This document shows positions 7,331-11,592 of a DNA stretch of 11,592 nucleotides, piece after piece. Under the pieces are notes generated by a model. That model was not told where the DNA came from. It worked only from the letters and a program-made list of their open reading frames with translations, and did not search any database. The stretch covers positions 1-11,592 of the forward strand of contig JASIJX010000367.1 of NCBI GenBank assembly GCA_030049955.1, in the 5' to 3' direction. The DNA comes from Acidobacteriaceae bacterium (GTDB lineage Bacteria > Acidobacteriota > Terriglobia > Terriglobales > Acidobacteriaceae). Both the position numbers and the translations under genes were made by a program. Every line of letters begins with the position of its first letter. Within the stretch, counting starts at the first letter, position 1.

Positions 7331-7906
7331 TTATCCGACGTTCAGCGTCTTGAGAAGGCTGCGCGGCTCACGCTGAATTTTTTCCTGCAACAGCGTAATC
7401 GCGTACAAAAGCTGTTCCGGCCGCGGCGGGCACCCTGGCACATATACATCCACTGGAATCACCTGGTTGACGCCCTGTACCAGCGCGTAATTGTTGAACA
7501 CGCCGCCTGAGGTCGCACAGGCGCCCATAGAGATCACCCACTTTGGGTCCGGCATCTGGTCGTACAACCGCCGGATCACCGGAGCCATTTTCTGCGAAAC
7601 TCTTCCGGCGATCACCATCAGGTCTGACTGCCGCGGCGAAGGACGAAATACTTCTGCCCCGAACCGTGCCACATCGAACCGCGACGCACCCATCGACATC
7701 ATCTCGATCGCGCAGCAAGCCAGACCGAAGGTCATCGGCCATACCGAATTTTTCCGGATCCAGTTGACCGCGAAATCAAGGGAAGTAAGGAAGACACCCT
7801 CCGGCTCTTCAAAGCCGTAGTTCACTTCCTTGACCTTGATGCGGTTCTTCGCGCTGCTGTCCAGCGCTCCAAACAGATAACGGTCGCGCTCTTCAGTCGC
7901 AGCCAT
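7331..7906 (-). CDS. nuoB: NADH-quinone oxidoreductase subunit B (complex I)
   Basis: NuoB is a peripheral-arm subunit of complex I and binds the terminal iron-sulfur cluster N2, which passes electrons to quinone at the membrane interface. From the ATG at 7906 the protein has 191 residues, a normal length. The four N2 ligands are visible: adjacent C64 and C65 ([10 protein letters not shown]), C130 ([10 protein letters not shown]) and C159 ([10 protein letters not shown]). Upstream in-frame codons would translate intergenic repeat DNA (residues like [14 protein letters not shown]), so the longer start is rejected. The start is six bases after TATACT with only AGGG as a weak ribosome site, so a leaderless message is possible. 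Neither nuoA nor nuoC is adjacent: neighbours are a TonB receptor and an OmpA protein, so the rest of complex I must be encoded elsewhere. Confidence 0.95.
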   Translation of the reverse strand: MAATEERDRYLFGALDSSAKNRIKVKEVNYGFEEPEGVFLTSLDFAVNWIRKNSVWPMTFGLACCAIEMMSMGASRFDVARFGAEVFRPSPRQSDLMVIAGRVSQKMAPVIRRLYDQMPDPKWVISMGACATSGGVFNNYALVQGVNQVIPVDVYVPGCPPRPEQLLYAITLLQEKIQREPRSLLKTLNVG

Positions 7907-7912
7907 GACCCT

Positions 7913-7918
7913 AGTATA
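7913..7918 (-). promoter_or_regulatory. -10 box of nuoB, leaderless spacing
   Basis: The minus strand reads TATACT-AGGGTC-ATG: a 5/6 match to the -10 consensus ending six bases before the start codon. Normal spacing puts the first transcribed base at the A of ATG. The best -35 candidate at 17 bases is TGCCCA (3/6), so the promoter is plausible rather than certain. The region just upstream is octamer repeat. Confidence 0.5.
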
Positions 7919-7940
7919 AATCGCCGCGCCAATTGTGGGC

Positions 7941-7989
7941 AGGGACCAGGGGAACAAGGGAACGAGGGAACAAGGGAACAAAGAACCAA
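7941..7989. repeat. Tandem octamer repeat (GGGAACAA type)
   Basis: About six degenerate copies of an eight-base unit lie in a row: AGGGACCA, GGGGAACAA, GGGAACGA, GGGAACAA, GGGAACAA, AGAACCAA. They sit between the TonB receptor gene and nuoB. A shorter relative lies at 10762-10782, and a more decayed one may lie near 8138-8160. From memory, arrays of this sort occur between genes in Acidobacteriota; this was not checked by a search. Confidence 0.75.
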
Positions 7990-8064
7990 GACGGCAGGTC
8001 GAAGATTTTGCCTGCGTTCAAGAGAACCAGCTTAATCGCAACGTTGGCTGCAAAAACCTGCAGC

Positions 8065-8110
8065 TGTCATCCTGACGCTGAGCGCAGCGAAGGGGAAGAA
8101 TCTGCGGTTG
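8065..8110. repeat. Dispersed intergenic repeat (TCATCCTGA...GAAGG...TCTGCGG family)
   Basis: The plus strand carries GTCATCCTGACGCTGAGCG, then CAGCGAAGGGG and AATCTGCGGTTG. I recognise this as close to an intergenic element common in acidobacterial and related genomes, often mis-called as short proteins with a CHPDAERSEGEESAV-like sequence. It has an internal hairpin (CGCTG/CAGCG). A second small hairpin (GCTGCA/TGCAGC, 8047-8064) abuts it. The family assignment rests on memory. No gene is seen in the surrounding 8066-8159 stretch. Confidence 0.6.
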
Positions 8111-8159
8111 CTTCTACCTTCAACCAATCGCCAGCTTCCTTGTTCTCTTGCTCTCTGCC

Positions 8160-10691
8160 CTACCGCGACCCGATCAACCGAAGCCGCGCCGTGAACGCCC
8201 TCCCCTCCGGCTCCAGAAAGGTCCCGAACTGCGGCGAGTCGATGTCGTTATTCACCACAAGCGCATTTTGCCGGTCCGTCGCGTTTTCAATCACGCCGCG
8301 CAGCCCATAGTAAGTGCGGCGAAAATGAAACTTCCACTCGAGCCCCGGGCTCAGGTTGATGTACTCCGGGAACCGGTATGCGCCCACCGCACCCACCACC
8401 TGGTCCGCGGCATTCACCGCCGTGAACGGAAATCCCGTGCGCCAATCCACCGTGTAAACAAAGTCCCAGTTCTTCTTGAACCACGACACGGGCACGGCGA
8501 AAGGCAGCCATCCCCACGAGATCGTCCTGTTCGGCACGTTCCACGGCAGCGGTCCGCTCTGCTGCGGCCCAAGCGGCGAAGGCGTAGGCAAATATTGGAG
8601 CGCAGCGTTAGTTGTCGCCGAAGAATGTGTGTACGCAATGTAGACCGTGTATCCGTTGCTGAACAGCCGGCGCAACTCAAACTGCTCGGCCTTGTAATGA
8701 TCCTGCCGCGCATTCGTCAGCAGGTAAACGCCTGAGAGCGCCGGCGCGTTCTGGTTCGCGAAGGTAAACACGTCCGAGGTGATCTTTTGCACGTAGCTCG
8801 CCCCGCCGTAAAGCGACCACGGCAGCTTGCGCTCAAGCGCCACGCTCCAGTTCACCGCGCGCGGTGCCTGCAGCAATGCATCATTGGCCGTAAACACCGT
8901 CTCCTGCGCGGGTCCCAGCGGCGTCACGCCGTCCGCGGCAAAATAAGTGTCATACCGGACGCCTGCGTACGGCTGCGCCAGATCTTCGAGATACGTGTGC
9001 TCGTAGTAGAGCCCGATCCCCGCCGAAATCTTCGTTGTCGCTGCAATTCCCGGTGGCGCATATACCGCTGCCAGCCTCGGCGCCACCAGCGGTCTGCGCA
9101 CAATTGTGTCCCAGTCAAAGCGCACGCCCGGTTCCACCAGCAATCCGTTCGCCGGCCGCCAGCGGTCCTCAGCGTACGCACCAATCTCGTCGTTGTGGAG
9201 CGTAAACGGCGGCGCAAAAGGAAACGTGCTCAGCCGGTCCAGCGTGCGGTCTTCGCGCAGATAGCTCACCGGCGCCCGCGTCTGGTTCTGGTTATAGGTA
9301 ATGTGATCCAGGTCGATCCCCATGCGCAGATCGTGTCCGCCCATCAAGTGCCGTGTCGGCAAATAGAGATCTGCTCTTCCTTCCGGGCGCGAGGCACGTC
9401 CCGTCAGGTTCTCAAAATAGCTGCCCTGCGCCATCTCCGGCGTGATCTGGTAGGGAACAGTGCCGTGCGGCTCGAAGCCATCGCGGTACCTCATCTCGCC
9501 CACGCCCACGTCCAGCAGCGTGCCCTTGCGAAAGCTCCACTGGTCGCGCAGGTACGGCAGCCATCCGGTAATGTTACGATTCACAGTGCTCTGTTGCGGC
9601 ACCAGTGCAGAGATGCCGTCGTACGGCGAGTGGTAAGCGTTGAACAAAAGGCCCGCCGTCACAATATTGTCGGCCGACGTATTCACCTGCGCCTTCGCCA
9701 GGTTGCTGCCTCGAATCAACTCGTCGGTATTGGCGCCGGCCGGCAGCTCAGTGATGTAGATGTTGTCCCACTCCAGCTCCACGCCGTCGTACCACCACGC
9801 GCGGTCGCGTTGGATCGGTCCGGAAAACGTAAACCGCGGCACGAATTTGTCGAAGCGGATGCCGTTCAGGTCGCGATACGAGGGCACAAAGTTCGTCGCG
9901 TTGAAGCGGAACTTGTTGTCGCCCATCCCGGTGTTGAACGCGATCACTCCGCCCGTCGCACGGCCGTAATCGACCGGGTACCGCGTCGCCTCTCTGTCAA
10001 TCGAGCGCACTACATCGGGGCTCACGCGAATATCCAGCGTTCCATTGACCGGCGTGCGAACGTCGAACCCGTCAATCGTATCCAGCGTCTCCCAGGTTTC
10101 GCTGCCGTCTACATGCACCTGTTCGGTCGAGTCCTGCACCACGCCGGGATAAAACGGCAGCAGGTAGCGAATGTCGCGCGAAGTCACATAGGGAATGTTG
10201 ACAATCTCCGGCGTGTTCATGGTGAGCTGGTCAGACACCTGCTGGGTATCGATACCCGGCGTCGACGCCGTCACGTTCACCTGCTCGCTCACGATCTGCT
10301 GGTGCGCAAGCTCAATGCGCACGGTGGCCTCGTCCGGCGCAATGCTGCCTTTATCCGTCTCATAAAAGCCGGCCTTTGCGGCATGAATCCTGTACGGCTG
10401 ATTCTCTTGCAGTTGAAAGCTGCACCGGCCGGCGTAATCGGTCCTGAGCTGCAGCTCTGGCCGGCCCGGCTCAAACACACCGATCCGCGCCCGCGGAATC
10501 GCCACTCCGTTTTCATCGACCGCTGTAATGGTCACGGTGCGGTGACCGGCGGGCCCCTGGGCTGCAGCCGGCAGCATGCAGGAGCAGCTCAGCAGACAAG
10601 ACCAAGCCAGCAGGCCGGCACAGGCGCGCCGCGCATTGGCCCAATGTATCAAGGGCAATCGAAGAGGCAATTGAAACGGGGGCTCCCGCAT
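8160..10691 (-). CDS. Oar-like TonB-dependent receptor with carboxypeptidase-regulatory-like domain
   Basis: 843 residues. After a signal peptide (hydrophobic core about 23-40, cleavage near PAAAQ45) comes a carboxypeptidase-regulatory-like beta-sandwich (about 51-128: TVTITAVDENGVAIPRARIGV, then TDYAGRCSF). A plug domain follows (about 150-260, ending in DYGRATGGVIAF), then an outer-membrane barrel to the C-terminal GRAFTARLRLIGSR. Such receptors take up large substrates across the outer membrane with energy from TonB; the ligand cannot be told. It is shorter than the roughly 1,000-residue Oar proteins that expand in Acidobacteriota. No SusD-like partner, TonB/ExbBD gene or sugar-degrading enzyme is adjacent. 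The ATG at 10691 lacks a Shine-Dalgarno and lies eight bases after TATACT; no other suitable Met precedes the signal peptide core. Confidence 0.9.
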   Translation of the reverse strand: MREPPFQLPLRLPLIHWANARRACAGLLAWSCLLSCSCMLPAAAQGPAGHRTVTITAVDENGVAIPRARIGVFEPGRPELQLRTDYAGRCSFQLQENQPYRIHAAKAGFYETDKGSIAPDEATVRIELAHQQIVSEQVNVTASTPGIDTQQVSDQLTMNTPEIVNIPYVTSRDIRYLLPFYPGVVQDSTEQVHVDGSETWETLDTIDGFDVRTPVNGTLDIRVSPDVVRSIDREATRYPVDYGRATGGVIAFNTGMGDNKFRFNATNFVPSYRDLNGIRFDKFVPRFTFSGPIQRDRAWWYDGVELEWDNIYITELPAGANTDELIRGSNLAKAQVNTSADNIVTAGLLFNAYHSPYDGISALVPQQSTVNRNITGWLPYLRDQWSFRKGTLLDVGVGEMRYRDGFEPHGTVPYQITPEMAQGSYFENLTGRASRPEGRADLYLPTRHLMGGHDLRMGIDLDHITYNQNQTRAPVSYLREDRTLDRLSTFPFAPPFTLHNDEIGAYAEDRWRPANGLLVEPGVRFDWDTIVRRPLVAPRLAAVYAPPGIAATTKISAGIGLYYEHTYLEDLAQPYAGVRYDTYFAADGVTPLGPAQETVFTANDALLQAPRAVNWSVALERKLPWSLYGGASYVQKITSDVFTFANQNAPALSGVYLLTNARQDHYKAEQFELRRLFSNGYTVYIAYTHSSATTNAALQYLPTPSPLGPQQSGPLPWNVPNRTISWGWLPFAVPVSWFKKNWDFVYTVDWRTGFPFTAVNAADQVVGAVGAYRFPEYINLSPGLEWKFHFRRTYYGLRGVIENATDRQNALVVNNDIDSPQFGTFLEPEGRAFTARLRLIGSR

Positions 10692-10699
10692 CAGGCGTC

Positions 10700-10705
10700 A
10701 GTATA
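10700..10705 (-). promoter_or_regulatory. -10 box of the TonB receptor gene, near-leaderless spacing
   Basis: The minus strand reads TATACT-GACGCCTG-ATG. The box is a 5/6 match to the -10 consensus and ends eight bases before the start codon, where no ribosome-binding site is visible. No -35 hexamer is evident upstream (CCAAGA at 17 bases). It resembles the arrangement before nuoB and the BNR-protein gene. Confidence 0.45.
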
Positions 10706-10761
10706 GCGCCGCCTGTGTTTCCTCTTGGATGCGCGACCGCTTAACCGCGCTTACGTCATTT

Positions 10762-10782
10762 CTAGTCCCTTGGTCCCTGGTT
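10762..10782. repeat. Short copy of the octamer-type repeat
   Basis: On the minus strand this reads ACCAGGGACCAAGGGACTAG, two to three units of the same GGGACCAA/GGGAACAA type as the array at 7941-7989. It sits just after the glycosyltransferase stop. Finding the motif in two intergenic gaps on either side of the receptor gene suggests a dispersed family rather than local slippage. Confidence 0.6.
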
Positions 10783-10789
10783 TGCCTCT

Positions 10790-11569
10790 TTAGGCCACCG
10801 GCGCGTAATACTGCTCCGTCACTTTGCGACCAGTTGCTCCATACCGCGGTGCGCGCCGGATTTTCAGCTTGTGCAGTGCAAACTCCACCGTCGTTGCCAG
10901 CACGCCCAGCCCATACTTCACACTGCGACGGAAGTTGATCGACGATGCTTCCTCAAAGTACTTCGTCGGGCAGGAGATCTCGCCGATGCGGAATCCGAAC
11001 ATCACCGCCTGCGCGATCATCTGGTTATCGAAGACAAAGTCGTCGGAGTTTTCAAGCAACGGCAGTGTCTCCAGCAACTCGCGCGAAAAGGCCCGGAACC
11101 CGGTGTGATACTCCGACAGCTTGACGCCCAGGAACAGGTTCTGAAACGCCGTCAGCAGCCGATTGGAGATGTACTTATAAAGTGGCATACCGCCCTTCAG
11201 CGCGCCGGCGCCCAGAATGCGCGACGCAAGCACCATGTCGTAAACGCCAGAGGCGATCATCCCCGCCATCGCCGGCACCAGCAGTGGCGTGTACTGGTAA
11301 TCCGGATGCACCATCACAACAATATCGGCGCCCGCGGCCAGCGCTTCGCGGTAGCAGGTCTGCTGGTTTCGTCCGTAGCCGTAGTTGGCGTCGTGCACAA
11401 AGGTCGCCACACCCAGCTGCCGGGAAAGCTCCGCCGTGCCGTCGCTGCTCGAGTCGTCTACTAGGATCTTGATGTCCACCAGATCTGAGAGCTCGCGCAC
11501 CGTCTGTTCGAGCGTCTTCTCGGCGTTATACGCCGGCATCACCACCGCAATCTTTTTTCCGTTGATCAT
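10790..11569 (-). CDS. Family 2 glycosyltransferase (DPM1-like fold)
   Basis: 259 residues, a single GT-A domain with no C-terminal membrane helices, so probably cytoplasmic or membrane-associated. It opens with [15 protein letters not shown], has the nucleotide-binding DDSSSDGT (38-45), and later [13 protein letters not shown] (152-164), typical of the dolichyl-phosphate-mannose-synthase-like branch. At the metal-binding position, where many members have DADLQH, it has HPDYQY (88-93), a variant I associate with a bacterial subgroup. It likely transfers a sugar from a nucleotide donor to a lipid carrier or polysaccharide precursor; donor and acceptor are unknown. The ATG at 11569 follows GGGGGAATC, a weak ribosome site. 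Only 23 bases upstream are visible, so operon membership cannot be judged. Confidence 0.88.
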   Translation of the reverse strand: MINGKKIAVVMPAYNAEKTLEQTVRELSDLVDIKILVDDSSSDGTAELSRQLGVATFVHDANYGYGRNQQTCYREALAAGADIVVMVHPDYQYTPLLVPAMAGMIASGVYDMVLASRILGAGALKGGMPLYKYISNRLLTAFQNLFLGVKLSEYHTGFRAFSRELLETLPLLENSDDFVFDNQMIAQAVMFGFRIGEISCPTKYFEEASSINFRRSVKYGLGVLATTVEFALHKLKIRRAPRYGATGRKVTEQYYAPVA

Positions 11570-11592
11570 GATTCCCCCAAACCCTGGGTGCA

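Noticed and set aside
7907..7981. Longer nuoB start upstream of 7906
   Set aside because: The extra 25 residues translate the octamer repeat and the promoter region; the resulting [15 protein letters not shown] sequence is not part of NuoB.
7933..8310. Plus-strand open frame across the intergenic repeats containing a CHPDAERSEGEESAV-like peptide
   Set aside because: It is the translation of the dispersed repeats and runs into the receptor gene; such peptides are a familiar mis-annotation.
8787..10706. Long plus-strand open frame opposite the TonB receptor
   Set aside because: Same reason: an Arg/His-rich shadow of a well-supported receptor gene.
10731..10756. Terminator after the glycosyltransferase (GCGCG...CGCGC)
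   Set aside because: The stem is only five base pairs with a long loop and no T-tract on the minus strand.

Overview
The window looks like a stretch of chromosome from an Acidobacteriota (Terriglobia-type) bacterium. This is inferred from the gene set, not from a search: an Oar-like TonB-dependent receptor with an N-terminal carboxypeptidase-regulatory-like domain, Ig-repeat/OmpA proteins, a secreted Asp-box (BNR) propeller, the futalosine menaquinone enzyme MqnE, high GC, and intergenic repeats of a kind I associate with that phylum. All eight genes that I can support lie on the minus strand. In transcription order (high to low coordinate) they are: a family 2 glycosyltransferase, a TonB-dependent receptor, nuoB, a beta-barrel/Ig/OmpA protein, an Ig/OmpA lipoprotein, a BNR-repeat secreted protein, mqnE, and the start of a small membrane protein cut by the window edge.

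Region by region. 10790-11569 is a soluble GT2 glycosyltransferase. 10692-10789 holds an octamer-type repeat and a -10-like box placed just before the receptor start. 8160-10691 is the receptor. 7907-8159 holds two intergenic repeats and the nuoB promoter. 7331-7906 is nuoB, with no other complex I gene next to it. 5254-7077 and 3688-4827 are two neighbouring cell-envelope proteins that share a closely similar tandem Ig module and a C-terminal OmpA-like domain; each ends in a strong hairpin terminator, so they are probably separate transcripts. 1390-3489 is the propeller protein, and mqnE follows 24 bases behind it with its own Shine-Dalgarno, so those two are probably co-transcribed. The truncated gene at 1-110 follows mqnE.

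Functionally most of the window is cell envelope: outer-membrane transport, peptidoglycan anchoring and secreted repeat proteins. Two respiratory genes are interspersed: MqnE makes a menaquinone precursor, and NuoB carries cluster N2, which reduces quinone. I see no CRISPR array, phage, transposase, tRNA, rRNA or defence system, and no convincing new multi-gene system. The observations most worth following are: three genes whose start codon sits 6-8 bases after a TATAAT/TATACT box with no clear Shine-Dalgarno (possible leaderless transcripts), a remodelled OmpA domain in the smaller Ig protein, an isolated nuoB, and the intergenic repeats.
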